NCBI GenBank assembly: GCA_963575745.1
Contig: CAUYUJ010014258.1
Coordinates: 368,458-422,136, forward strand
Source of the DNA: Prorocentrum cordatum
Lineage: Eukaryota; Sar; Dinophyceae; Prorocentrales; Prorocentraceae
Reading direction: 5' to 3'
Length of the DNA stretch: 53,679 nt
The first letter of the stretch is position 1; each line of letters starts with the position of its first letter. The translations under genes were made by a program, and so were the position numbers. A model generated the notes under the pieces. It was not told the origin of the DNA. It did no database searches and saw only the letters and a program-made list of their open reading frames with translations. Shown here one piece after another: positions 1 to 9,582 of this stretch.

Positions 1-169
1 GAAGGACGCGCAGCCGAGGGGGGCATCGCGAGCAATCGGAAGGGGGCATCGCGAGCGATCGGAGGAGCGTGGCCGAGAACACCCGACCCGCAGGGTAACC
101 GGCTGTTCTGTCACTTGCTCGGCATGAAGCGCACGGGGGACGAGGGCGCCGGCCACGCGTCATCTTCAG

Positions 170-369
170 TTAAGTCGGGCCTGTCCCCCATACAAGGGGA
201 TTTTCGACGAAAAATGAAAAATACCCAAAAATAATCCAAAAATAGTCCAAACATAGTCTGGGGACTTTTTTTTTGTTGTATTTTTGGACCTTCTTGGGGT
301 ATTTGTGGGGTACTTTACAAAATTGTTCGCCGAACATCCCCCTGTACGTAGGGGGACACGCCCGACATA
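170..369. mobile_element. Mutator-like miniature inverted-repeat element, copy A
   Basis: A 200-bp foldback element. Its two ends form imperfect terminal inverted repeats of about 40 bp: the left begins TTAAGTCGGGCC and the right, read in reverse complement, begins TATGTCGGGCG. Each arm contains a CCCCC-TAC-GGGG sub-palindrome. It is bracketed by near-identical 9-bp direct repeats, CATCTTCAG and CATCTTGAG. Long inverted repeats with 9-bp duplications are typical of Mutator-like elements. The interior is A/T-rich with no coding frame, so it is non-autonomous. Confidence 0.8.
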
Positions 370-448
370 CATCTTGAGTGCTGCTGCAGAGCCTCTCGGC
401 CAGAACGTGAACTCATGGATGGAGCCATGATGAAGCCGGACTCTTGCG

Positions 449-637
449 TTAAGTTGGGACTGTCCCCCTACAGGGGGACTTCCGACGAAAAATCGAAACT
501 ACTCAAAAAATACTCCAAAAAGTTTAAAGCATACTCAAAAAATAGTCCCCATACTGTTTTGGGGCTATGTTTGATTATTTTTTAGGTATTTTTTATATCT
601 CGTCGAAACCCCCCTGTAGGGGGACAGGCCCGACGTA
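449..637. mobile_element. Mutator-like miniature inverted-repeat element, copy B
   Basis: A 189-bp second member of the family at 170-369. The arms (TTAAGTTGGGACTG on the left, TACGTCGGGCCTG on the right in reverse complement) are nearly perfect over about 40 bp and again contain CCCCCTACAGGGGG. It is bracketed by a perfect 9-bp direct repeat, ACTCTTGCG. The exact duplication suggests a younger insertion than copy A. It is A/T-rich inside with no coding capacity. Confidence 0.85.
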
Positions 638-1042
638 ACTCTTGCGGCCACGGCTGTCAGCAGCAGGCGCCTGGATGCTCGCCGCGAGGTGTGCACGCGC
701 CCCGTGGCACAGCGGGTGCTCGTCCTACTTAAAGACCACATCCCAGAAATAATTGCGAGCACCCGGAAAAGTGTCAAAAGAGTGTCGAAACAGTGTCAAA
801 ACAATGTCGGGCGAGTGTCTCTCAGGGTCCGGCACGTGAAAAACCTTGAGTGTGGGTACTTGTTCTGGCGCTCGAACTTCTCTGGTAATCAAGGCTAAAG
901 TAGGTTGGAGCATCATAACCCTAGTAGGCAACCAAGGGGTTGCAGATACCCCCGGAGCAGAAGCGAGTGCAACCTGATTTCCAAAAAACTGGCCCCTTTG
1001 GCGCGGCGTCCTGCTCTGCGGGCGGCAGCCAGGCGTGAGCCG
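638..1042. other. Unassigned stretch
   Basis: I see no conserved coding frame, inverted repeat or array here. It leads into the following (GGA)n tract. If the GILT gene continues to lower coordinates, this is part of its third intron. Confidence 0.4.
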
Positions 1043-1304
1043 TGAGGAGGAGGAGGAGGAGGAGGAGGAGGAGGAGGAGGAGGAGGAGGGAGGAAGAGAA
1101 GGAGGAGGAGGAGGAGGAGGAGGAAAAGGAGAAGGAGGAAGAGGAGGAGGAGGAGGAGGAGGGGGAGGTAGGAGGAGGGGGAGGGGAGAGGAGGAGGAGG
1201 AGGACGAGGGAGGAAGAGGAGGAGGAGGATCAGGAGGAGGAGGAGGATAAGAAGCAGGAGGAGGAGGAGGGGGAGGAGGAGGAAGAGGAGGAGGAGGAGG
1301 AGGA
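1043..1304. repeat. (GGA)n tract
   Basis: About 260 bp of imperfect GGA/GAG trinucleotides, purine-only on the plus strand. All six frames stay open through it as poly-Glu, poly-Gly, poly-Arg, poly-Pro, poly-Ser or poly-Leu, so the open frames mean nothing. On the minus strand, where the GILT gene is transcribed, it is a polypyrimidine tract. Confidence 0.95.
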
Positions 1305-1985
1305 CCAGTGCAAACTCAAGATCCACCAAGGATGTTGCAACAAAGCCTCCCTCCAAGCTCCCGCTTCACAGGCCCCTTCAAATATTCACTTTCACTGAAG
1401 GAAGCGCCCCCTTGGAAAACAACAATGAGACTTCAACACCGCGAATCAATGTAGCTGTTGCACCCTGACCGACCTACATCGCTCCAAATGACCAGTTCTG
1501 GCGCATTAATCATGAGCATCCTTCGAACTGTTGCAAACTCGTAAGACGAATGCGCGCGGCCCTAAGGCGAGAACCACATTTTGAGACACACAACCCTCCA
1601 TCCGTGAAACGCTGGCATGTCTGGAAACCACATGTTCGCAACGCTACGGCGAGAACCACGGTTTGGAAAGGAGCCGCCCTACACCCGTGAAGTTGTTGCA
1701 ATTTTGTCTAACGACTGCGCGCGGCGCTGAAACGAACACCGCAATTTGCAGACGGCCCACCCTCCATCCGTGAACGTCTTGCAACGTTTCGAAGCGAATG
1801 TGCGTGAAGCGAAGGCGAGAACCTCATTTTGAAAGCGACCCGCACCCCATCCGTGCAACGGTTGCAAAATCCAAGCTAAATGATCACACATCGTGCGGAC
1901 GTCTCGGGCGAAACGCAGGGACCGCCTTCCCGACACGTCTCGGGATGCAGCAGGGAGGCATCATCCAAGGAAAAAGAAGCGGAGA
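1305..1985 (+). repeat. Composite dispersed repeat with ~83-bp core, copy 1
   Basis: A unique-looking leader (CCTCCCTCCAAG, CTTCACAGG) is followed by four tandem copies of an ~83-bp core. Each core carries variants of GCGCGGCGCTGAGGCGAGAA and CCATCCGTGAA. The end is GTCTCGGGCGAAACGC. A second copy in the same orientation lies at 50985-51815. Both copies begin right after a (GGA)n tract and run into another purine-rich tract, so the (GGA)n may be part of the mobile unit. Non-coding. Confidence 0.85.
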
Positions 1986-2014
1986 AGGATGAGGAGGATC
2001 AAACACGGACCTGT

Positions 2015-2040
2015 AGGAGGAGGAGGGGGAGGAGGAGGAG

Positions 2041-2072
<32 letters not shown>

Positions 2073-2097
2073 GGAGGAGGAGGAGGAGGAGGAGGAC
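2015..2097. repeat. (GGA)n tract abutting GILT exon 3
   Basis: On the GILT sense strand this is (TCC)n. It starts within about six bases of the proposed donor of exon 3, so the intron begins almost directly with a polypyrimidine run. Confidence 0.9.
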
Positions 2098-2101
2098 GGG
2101 C

Positions 2102-2218
2102 CATGCACTCGAACGAGGACTTCTCGATGCTCGCGCCCTTCACCTGCTTGCCGACCATGCACAGCACGAGGTCGACCATCTTCTCGGGGCTGTGCGTGCT
2201 GTTGACGCAGGCGTGAAC
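2102..2218 (-). CDS. GILT: GILT-type thiol reductase, exon 3 (internal)
   Basis: Encodes 39 residues, VHACVNSTHSPEKMV... to ...EKSSFECM. The first Cys completes the GILT signature begun in exon 2: CQH-x3-EC-x2-N-x4-C, where the final x4-C is E|VHAC, with the bar marking the splice junction. The following LVLCM matches the family's conserved Cys-containing helix (plants have IYCVEKL). The acceptor is CCGAG|GTT, preceded by a pyrimidine-rich stretch on the minus strand. The donor is probably ATG|GCCCGT, a GC donor, with GTCC four bases later as an alternative. The exon is phase 0 at both ends. The C-terminal part of the family (further cysteines and the PPHxYVPW-like region) was not found between here and position 1, so it must lie beyond the window or in an unrecognised exon. 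Confidence 0.85.
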
Positions 2219-2599
2219 CTCGGCGGGCAGTGGCGGCAGGGAGGGAGGGAGAGGGGAATGGGGGTATGAGGGAAAGGGGAAAAGGAATGAGATGAGAGGG
2301 AAGAAAAGAGGAGGGTGCTGGGGAATGAGAAGAGAGGAGACGGCAGGGGGCGGGGAGGGGTGAATGGGCATGCAAATGGCCACGTCGCGACGCGACTGGC
2401 TACATATGCATTCGGAGATCGGCCCCCTGGCATAGTTGCGCGAGCGGAGGGAGGGGAGGGCAAGCGGCGGAGGGGTGCCAAGGAGCGGAGACGCGAGGGG
2501 ATGCTCGTTGGCAGGGGGCAGGCGTGGATGGGGAGGGGGTGGGGAGGAGAGGCGGCGAAGGCGGGTGGGAGGAGAGGAGGAACGCCGAGGCGTGAGTGG

Positions 2600-2755
2600 G
2601 AGGGGGGAGAAGAGGGGAGGAGGAGGAGGGAGGGGAGGAGGGAGGGGAGGAGGAGGAGGAGGAGGAGGAGGAGGAGGAGGAGGAGGAGGAGGAGGAGGAG
2701 GAGGAGGAGGGGGAGGAGGAGAAGGAGGAGGAGGAGGAGGCAGAGGAGGCAGAGG
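2600..2755. repeat. (GGA)n tract
   Basis: Imperfect GGA/GAG array within GILT intron 2, polypyrimidine on the gene's sense strand. The long frames through it are low-complexity artefacts. Confidence 0.9.
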
Positions 2756-3117
2756 AGAGGGACACGGACACGGAGGGACATGGGGGCGCGCGGGGGACAG
2801 GGGAGGAGAGAGGGAGGAAGGACGGAGGGGGGACGAGGACTCGCTAGGCGCGTGCGCGACTCTCCCTCCCATCCAGTCCCCTTCCATTGCGCAGAGCTGC
2901 TCCACCCGCCAACGGGTGGCATAGCGGACTGGGAACACCCATGAAAACATCACTGTGCTGCGCGCAACAATCCAAAGGGGAGCCGCACGCAGTGGAGGAG
3001 GAGGTGGCGGATTTCTACCTGGACGGCCATGCCCGCGGTGCTGAGCTCAGATTGCGCGGGGCCGCGTGTGCACGCATGAACTACTCTTCTCGCCGAGACG
3101 GTACGTGAGAAGGGGGA

Positions 3118-3350
3118 TTGGTGAACGTTGTCTGACTCGGCGTTGTGACATTCGGCTGAAGGGGGGGGGAGGGGGGGGTATGGCTCCAGACCTCTGCTTA
3201 ATGCGACTGCTTGCAGCAGTGCGTCCTGCGGGGGGCACCGCCCGCCTGAAGCAGTCGCCAGAAACAGCCAAGATCTCCTCGAGCGGGGGGGGAAGGCGGG
3301 GTGCGAGGGCCTGCGCCGATCGACAAAGCAGCGAATAAGAAAACGATCAC
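3118..3350 (+). repeat. Dispersed repeat, copy 1 of 2
   Basis: About 230 bp, shared in direct orientation with 5279-5504. Common blocks are GTGAACGTT at the start, CTCCAGACCTCTGCTT, GCAGCAGTGCGTCC, and GGGTGCGAGGGCC with GCGCCGATCG near the end. No inverted termini or coding frame. The two copies lie in neighbouring introns of the same gene. Confidence 0.8.
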
Positions 3351-3827
3351 TTGGGGTGAGCTCGGAGGCCTGTCTGGAGCAGAGGAGCCGAAGAGGCAGC
3401 GAACACGGCCGGAGCCGGCCGCCTCTAGCCGACAAGAGCTTCGGGAGCGCCGCGGTCGTCCCCGCCACAACCCTCGCCGAAGGATCCAAGACGTCCGCGG
3501 AACGAGAGTCAAAAGCGAGCGCACCTAGCGGCATATCGGAGGGGGAGGTGCGCACATTGGAGGGGGAGGGCGCGGATGAGCAGAAAGACGAGCAGAAGGA
3601 AGAGGAGAAGGACGAGGAGGGAGGAGCGGGAGGAGCAGGAGGACCAGGGGAGGGCGAGGGAGGGAAACAGAAGGAGGCGACGACGATGAGGGAGCACCCG
3701 GATCCAGAAGCGGGGCTCGCGCTGGGGCGAGAGCGCATCTCTGAACCGCGGGAAAAAGTCGCCGATCCTGGCACGAAGCTGGCGATGCAGCGGTGGGGCA
3801 TCATGTTAGAAGGGCCGTGAACGTTCT

Positions 3828-4400
3828 TAGAGGAGGAGGAGGAGGAGGAGGAGGAGGAGGAGGAGGAGGAGGAGGAGGAGGAGGAGGAGAGGGAGGAGGA
3901 GGAGGCGGCGAGAGGAGGAGGAGGAGGAGGCGCGGAGGAGGAGAGGAGGAGGAGGAGAGAGGAGGAGGAGGAAAGAGGGGGGGAGGAGTAGAAGGAGGAG
4001 GAGGAAGAGGAAAGGCGAGAGGAGGGGAGGAGGAGGAGGAGGAGGAGAGGAGGAGGGAGGAGGAGAGGAGGAGGAGGAGGAGGAGAGGAGGAGGAGGAGG
4101 AGGAGGAGGAGGAGGAGGAGGAGGAGGAGGAGGAGGAGGAGGAGGAGGAGAGAGGAGAGAGGAGAGAGGCGAGAGGCGAGACAGAGGCAATCCGCGCCGG
4201 CGTGTGGCTGTTCGGGGCAACCGCGGGGCAACCGCGAAAGGCGAGTGTGGCCGCACGGAAAGAGGAGGAGGAGGCGGATTTGCTGGAGGAGGAGGATTGG
4301 CCAGAGGTGGAGGAGGAGGAGGAGGAGGATTGGCCAGAGGAGGATCCGCTGGAGGAGGCGGAGGAGGAGGAGGAGGAGGAGGAGGAGGAGGGAGGGCTGA
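3828..4400. repeat. Long (GGA)n tract, two blocks
   Basis: Purine-only trinucleotide array with short interruptions. A unique segment of about 100 bp (4160-4260, containing a duplicated GGGGCAACCGCG) splits it. It is polypyrimidine on the sense strand of the GILT gene. Confidence 0.9.
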
Positions 4401-4593
4401 TGGGAAAAGCACGTAACAGCAAGAGAGCAGCTCGTACTCATCCTGTGTTAAACAAAAAACGGCACGCGGCGGGGTGGCGCGCCACTCGCGGCACGTCTCT
4501 GGGGAGGGAAGGAGAAGAGTAGCGCTCGCACTGCGTAAGGGACAAGGAGGCGGGGAGCCGGAAGGAGGGAGGGAGGAACACATATAGTGGAGG

Positions 4594-4755
4594 ACAATGA
4601 CGGGGCCCCGGGATTCACAAATAAGTACACAAATCCTCAGATTCACCATGCTTCCTCACATGCTCTTGATGTTCATGTTCCCCCCCCCCCCCGCTTCCAA
4701 GGTTAAATATCATATTTTTCTCCTGGGGATCGACGATTCCTTGTGTCTGTGTGCT
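4594..4755 (+). repeat. Repeat flanking GILT exon 2, copy 1
   Basis: About 160 bp related to 4933-5085. Shared order: GGGGCCC then GGGA, ACAAAT, a C-run, TCATATTTTTCTCCTGGG, then GACGATT followed by TTGTGTCT. The pair brackets exon 2 at about 340-bp spacing, so the start of intron 2 appears to have been copied upstream of the exon. Confidence 0.7.
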
Positions 4756-4778
4756 TTCGTTCCCCTCCCGAGGGACGC

Positions 4779-4871
4779 CTCGTTGCCGAGGCACTCCCCC
4801 TCGTAGTGCTGGCAGACGATGGCGGGGTACTTCGCGTCGGGGTGCCAGAAGTGGTAGCCGGGGCTGACCTT
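4779..4871 (-). CDS. GILT: GILT-type thiol reductase, exon 2
   Basis: Encodes 31 residues ending VCQHYEGECLGNE. CQH-Y-EG-EC-LG-N matches the GILT signature CQHGx2ECx2Nx4C, except that the usual Gly after CQH is Tyr; the last Cys comes from exon 3. The preceding VSPGYHFWHPDAKYPAI is the variable link after the VPFGNA block of exon 1. The exon is phase 0 at both ends. The donor is GAG|GCGTCC (GC type). The acceptor is either GAG|AAGGTC (used here) or three bases later. The GC donor is supported because joining GAG to the GTT of exon 3 restores the exact signature spacing. Confidence 0.88.
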
Positions 4872-4932
4872 CTCCTCTCGGGCCACGGCGCGTGGATGGG
4901 CGGCGAGCAAAGGGGGGAAAGCGAGAAGAGGG

Positions 4933-5085
4933 AATGGGGCCCTGGGACACACAGATAAATGCACACAAATAAAAAAGGATGCTCCATATGTTTCCATATC
5001 TTCGGGGTTTTTGTCTTCCCCCCCACTTCCCATATTTTCCTACATTTTCCTGGGAGTGGACGATTAATTGTGTCTCTCTGTTTTT
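4933..5085 (+). repeat. Repeat flanking GILT exon 2, copy 2
   Basis: Direct-orientation relative of 4594-4755, with the same order of A/T-rich and C-run blocks around TTTTCCTGGGAGTGGACGAT. It lies on the other side of exon 2. Confidence 0.7.
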
Positions 5086-5278
5086 TTATTCCTCCTGAAA
5101 GAGGGGGGCCTTCTCGGAGGGCTCGGAGGTCCCCCAGCCTTCTGACAAGTGTTCTAAGCCCTCCCCAACGACGCAGAACAACTGCCCGGAAGGCGCGAGG
5201 GCTTCTGAGAAGCCCCGCCGCCTTCTGAGAGGGCCTTCCCCTTCTCATTTCCCCTCCTCGCTCGCCGCCGAGTGGAGG

Positions 5279-5504
5279 AGGTGAACGTTCTCTCGTTCGG
5301 CGTTTCGACATTGAGCACAGGGGGGGTCTGACTCCAGACCTCTGCTTCATGCGATTGGTTGCAGCAGTGCGTCCCAGTGGGAGACGCCACCAGCTCAAGA
5401 CAGGCGCCCAAAACAGCCAAGAGCTACTCCACAGGGGGGTGGGGGGAGGGGGGTGCGAGGGCCCGCGCCGATCGGCAAAGCAATGAATCAGAAAACGATC
5501 GCGA
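5279..5504 (+). repeat. Dispersed repeat, copy 2 of 2
   Basis: Direct copy of 3118-3350. The shared block around GCAGCAGTGCGTCC and the terminal GCGCCGATCGGCAAAGCA are the most alike. Non-coding. Confidence 0.8.
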
Positions 5505-5915
5505 GCTGACCTCTCCTCCTGCTTGTTCTCAGACCCTCGAACCTCGTCCTCCTGCCCGTGATGTTCCCTCCGCTTCGCCTCCTTGCTTCTGCCGTCCTGC
5601 TCCCTCCCGCCCCACCTCCCGTGCTTTCTGCTCCCCTCTTCCCGGTCTCAGCTGAGCCCCCTCTCCTGTTCCTTCCGGAGGCTTGGAGATGGACACCGAC
5701 ACCAAAACAGGGGGGGGGTGCGTTCACCAGGGAAGGATGCTCCTAGATTTTGGTGGTGGTAATTTCTCGGCCCTCTAGGAAGCGCAGGCACTGCCACCGT
5801 CGCCGAGATTGGGATCGGCTTCCCTCGGTGGAGGTACACCCGCCGCTCTTGGCGCTGGTGCCCACCTCACGAAACACACCATCACGAAGATCAGCGCCCC
5901 TCAAACGGGGACTCC

Positions 5916-6038
5916 ACTAACGGGTACTTTGGCCAGTGACCCAGCGAACCCAGCCCTTCCCGATGTGGGCAAAGCTGCAATGCAAGAAAAAGGCCCTAAA
6001 GTGGCAACTTTCGGCAAAAATCCAAAGTACCCGTTAGT
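5916..6038. mobile_element. Miniature inverted-repeat element with 17-bp perfect termini
   Basis: The ends are a perfect 17-bp inverted repeat, ACTAACGGGTACTTTGG and its complement. Read as TA|ACGGGTACTTTGG...CCAAAGTACCCGT|TA, it fits a TA target duplication. At 123 bp it has no coding capacity. A partial extra terminus (AGTACCCGTTAC) follows at once, perhaps an older nested end. Confidence 0.65.
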
Positions 6039-6751
6039 AAGTACCCGTTACGGTGCCGTTGAGAAGAAGAGGCGGAGGCGCCCCCGGAAACGTTCGCACA
6101 GCGCGTCGCGCCGGCCCCGGCCACGCGCCAGCCCCGTGCGTGCGGACCCGCGTGCCGCTCCGGGCTCGGGGCGTGGAGGCCATGGGGAGTGGGACGCGGA
6201 GGGCGTGCCGAACCGGCGGGGCGACGCGCGAGGCCAAAGCTCCCGACCGTGCTGCTGCAAGCGCGTGCATCCCCGCCCTTCGGCTTGCAGAGGCCATGGC
6301 AATGGACACCCTCACGGCCCTATCATTGGATGAAGCATGCGTTGTACGTGCTGTAAGACAGTATACAGCATGATGCAAACAGGTTGCCTGCATGTTGTAA
6401 GCGTGGTTTCATCCAACAGTTCCTGCCTTTTGTCTTTGTTTGTTTTTCGTGTGTTTTGTTTTCTGCTGTTTTGTTGTTGCTTTGTTTTTCTTTGTAGCAA
6501 AAAAAGGTCATGGCCCATGCGTGCCTCCCTGCGCTCGCTCTGGCCCAGCGCGCCTCTGGCGCGACACGCTATCCACCTCCCGGTCCCCAGGCTTCCGCGT
6601 CCCGAGCCACGAGCCTTTCCCACCCGCCCGCCCCCGGGAGCTCGGAGCGACACCGGGGACACCAAAAGGTGCCCGTGCCGCTGCTCCCTGGACCTCTCTC
6701 CTGGGGTGCGCTCCGACCCGAACCTAGAGGCGAACCCGGCGATGGCGGGGA

Positions 6752-6926
6752 GGGCTGACTACCTACCAAACCGCCCCAACCCAACCCGAAGACCCGAATT
6801 TCGGGTTGGGGGGGGTGCGGGTTCCATATGTGTTTTCTCGATGTTCCCCGACCCCCCCCAACTGGAAATGGACGGCAAATCGAGACCTTCGGGTTGGGTT
6901 GGGGTGGTTTGGTGGGTGGTGAAGGG
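6752..6926. mobile_element. Foldback element with ~50-bp arms
   Basis: The left arm (TACCTACCAAACCGCCCCAA, then CCCAACCCGAAGACC) and the right arm in reverse complement (CACCCACCAAACCACCCCAA, then CCCAACCCGAAGGTC) match over about 50 bp. The centre is about 70 bp. No clear target duplication was found. It is intronic in the GILT gene. Confidence 0.7.
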
Positions 6927-7350
6927 CCCCCCCAGGAGGCCCGACAAGGCGAAGACAAAGGAAGGGCAACGGCATGGGTGCCTGTTCCTCCTCTGAGACT
7001 CGCTGTCTCAAGGGTCCCGGCCGCAGTGGTCCACAAAGTGCCTGCCCACGCTCGCTCTGCGGGGCCTCGGCGGTGGACGAACCTCCCTTTAGTAAACCTC
7101 CCCTTCAAGAAAACAGCCTGGGACCGAAACCGACGGACCTGGAACCGCAACAATGACGGCCGCGACCCCCTCTCGCGGACGGAAGACGGCCGATTCCTTC
7201 ATCGACGCGTCGGGGCAGGAGGTCTATCAACCTCCGAGGGCCAAACTCGGGGAGGCCCGCGCGGAACACGACCAGCCGCGCGCGCCGCCGCCGTGGGCCT
7301 CGCCGAGGGCCGCCTCGGCCCCGCCGCCGCCGTGCCACATGGGGGGGCAC

Positions 7351-7496
7351 AGGGCCGAACCTAAACGGTGTTTGTTGATTTCGTCTTGTATTCGTTTGCC
7401 CTCGTTTTGTCTTCAGTGCGCCTCTAACGCAAAAAACGAAATCGAAACGAAACCGGCCCACGAAGTCGCCAAAACACCGTTTGGGTCCACCCCTGG
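7351..7496 (-). mobile_element. 146-bp inverted-repeat element, copy 1
   Basis: The termini contain CCTAAACGGTGTTT and the complement of CCCAAACGGTGTTTTGG, with TTCGT further in on each arm. Imperfect 10-bp direct repeats flank it (G7CAC and G7CAT). A same-length copy in the opposite orientation lies at 28074-28219. The interior carries CGAAATCGAAACGAAACCGG. Non-autonomous; it lies in GILT intron 1. Confidence 0.8.
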
Positions 7497-7968
7497 GGGG
7501 GGGCATGTGCGTCCCCTCCGTACTGGCACGCGCTGTACGTCGGTTGGTCTTCGCACAGACACGCGCTGCATGCGCCCTTCCCCCTCCGCACTTCGTCGGT
7601 CGGTCTCTCCCCTGCTGCCGTCCGACTTCGTCCTTCCCACTTCGTCCCTCCCCTCACCCCGGTCCTCCCTCTTCCTTCCCTGGTTGCCCCTCCACCCCAC
7701 CTCCATATCCTGCTCCTTTTTCTTCTCGTTCGGGAGGAGGGAGTGCTATCGCCAGAGTTCGACACCTCGGCTATGTAACAGATATGTGCAAGGCAGGAAT
7801 TGGCCAAGCAAATCCAGAACTCCGCAAAAGCCGGTCTGCAAAAGGCAAATTCATGCAATGAGCCGTCGAGGCAAGACTGCCCCAGGCAGCTCGTGGCGCC
7901 ATTTTGGTGCCCCGCATGTCACTCCCAAGCCACGGTTCACTGCATGAGTTTGCCCATTTGAGGTCTTC

Positions 7969-8537
7969 CTTCTCCTCCTCCTCCTCCTCCTCCTCCTCCT
8001 CCTCCTCCGTCATCTCACACGTGGGCGACGCACCAGAGTCCAACAGGACAGAGGGAAACTGAGAACGCCACCGTCCTGATCAGCGCCTGCGCCTGCGCCT
8101 CCTCCTCCTGCTGCTCCTCCTCCTCCTCGTCCTCTTCCTCCTCGTCCTCCTCCTCCTCCTCCTCCAGCTCCTCCTCCATCTCCTCCTCCTCCATCTCCTC
8201 CTCCTCCTCCTCCTCCTTCTCCTCCTCCTCGAGCTCCACCTCCTACCCCTCCTCCTTCTCCTCCTCCTCTTCCTCCCGCCATGCCCCCCTCAGGAGGAGG
8301 GGGAGGAGAAGGAGGAGGAGGAGGAGCAGGAGGAGGCGGAGGCGGCGGCGGAGCTCGAGGAGGAGGAGGAGGAGGAGGAGGAGAAGGAGGAGGAGGAGGA
8401 GGAGGAGGAGATGGAGGAGGAAATGGTAGGGGGAAATGGAGGAGGAGGAAAGGAGGAGGAGGAGGAAGGAGGAGGAGGAGGGGGGAGGAGGAGAGGAGGA
8501 GGAGGAGGAGGAGGAGGAGGAGGAGGAGGAGGAGGAC
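7969..8537. repeat. Opposed (CTC)n and (GGA)n tracts (foldback)
   Basis: About 310 bp of pyrimidine-rich CTC/CCT is followed after a few bases (CGCCATGCCCCCCTCAGG) by about 250 bp of GGA/GAG. The two halves are near-inverted copies, including matching interruptions CGAGCTCC and GGAGCTCG and CTCCATCTCC and GGAGATGGAG. One strand could form a long hairpin, and the duplex could form triplex (H-DNA). Confidence 0.85.
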
Positions 8538-8717
8538 GACAAGTCCAGACGAGGAGGAAGCGGGAGGGGCCCTTCCCCAGGCGGGGGGGCGATACAGTGT
8601 GGGGGGCGGCAGGGCGCTCGTCGCGGGCCCCAGAGGCTCACTTTTCGGCCCTCAACAAGCCTTCTCTGGGGGCCCTGCAGCCCTCGGTGCCTCCCGACTT
8701 CCCGCCTCCCTCGTCCT

Positions 8718-8790
8718 CCTCCTCCTCCTCCTCCTCCTCCTCCTCCTCACTCCTCCTCCTCCTCCTCCTCCTTCTCCTCCTCCTCCGAAC
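8718..8790. repeat. (CTC)n tract
   Basis: A third trinucleotide block, again pyrimidine on the plus strand, close to the opposed pair. The local order is CTC, GGA, CTC. Confidence 0.9.
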
Positions 8791-9582
8791 GGCTCCTTCT
8801 GAAGGGCTCCTCGGAGGGCGGGAGTGCTTCTGAGAAGCCCAGCCGGGACGGGGAGAGGCCTCGGGGGGGGGGGGAAGGGGGGGGGCAGAGGGCGATCAGC
8901 GGCGGCGGCACGCTCTCGAGGGGGCGCTCCTGCGCAAGCCCCTCCTCCAGACGAAGCCAGGGCGAGGAGAAACTCGGACGAGGGTGCATCGAAAATCTCT
9001 GACATCTGGCGGCTCCGGAGGATGTCTCGAGCGCCGCGGCCTCTGTCAGGGCGTTCTGGGGCGTTCTGATAGCGTCCTGGAACGCTCTGGACCGGATGTG
9101 TCCTCGCCCTACGGCTATGGTCCTATCCTTAGCGCGTCTGTGATGTCGGGCCCTGCGAAGCCGAAGCCGTTGACACACTGAGCAGCGCAGGTGCGCACAC
9201 GCCAAGTAGGGGCGGGTGAAGCAGCCCTCCGATGTACACGCCAAGCGCTCCAAGACGCTGTGCGCAGGATGCACGCTCAGAGCAGGATCCTGGCCGTGGC
9301 CCCGCCCGACCACGCCCAGGCGGGGCAACGGCGCCAGAGCCCCTCGGCGCGAGAGGGGGGAGGGGGGGGTGGGGGGGAAATCGTGGCCCTGCGCGGTAGC
9401 CTTCGCAGCGCCGACGACTCGGAGCGCAAAGCGCCCCGCGCCGGGGAGGCGGTCTGCGAGCGAGCGCCCGTGAAGTCCGACCCCATGCTGCCAGCTCGTG
9501 CCGCCTCAGGCCCATCGACACTTTCCAGTCCCCTCCTGCAGACTTCGAGTAGGGGATCGACAGAAATCTTAGATCCATGGAT

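Larger units (their letters stand above)
2219..4778 (-). other. GILT intron 2
   Basis: About 2.56 kb. It begins with GC (GCGTCC after codon GAG) and ends CCGAG, a GC-AG intron. Contents: (GGA)n-rich tracts at about 2600-2755, 3828-4160 and 4260-4400 (pyrimidine on the sense strand), one copy of a dispersed repeat (3118-3350), and one of the repeats flanking exon 2. A plus-strand open frame at 3356-3820 (154 aa, Glu/Lys-rich centre) and an overlapping 490-codon minus frame inflated by poly-Ser both cross the region. Neither is recognisable and I do not call them genes. Confidence 0.7.

Noticed and set aside
1-168. GILT C-terminal exon at the left edge
   Set aside because: All minus frames were read for the expected Cys and PPHxYVPW-like region; none matched, and one frame hits a stop in the middle.
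3356-3820. 154-codon Glu/Lys-rich plus frame and an overlapping 490-codon minus frame
   Set aside because: Both are boosted by purine-rich repeats and by the dispersed repeat at 3118-3350. Nothing distinguishes either as real.
1961-4649. Large Pro, Ser, Leu, Glu or Arg homopolymer proteins
   Set aside because: They are translations of (GGA)n/(TCC)n in different frames. The only coding I accept there is GILT exon 3, identified by its signature.
7153-7360. Nested plus-strand gene (frame with TADSFIDASGQEVYQPPRA)
   Set aside because: Coding-like for about 60 residues, but no splice sites I trust, no family, and it runs into the 146-bp element. Left as intronic.
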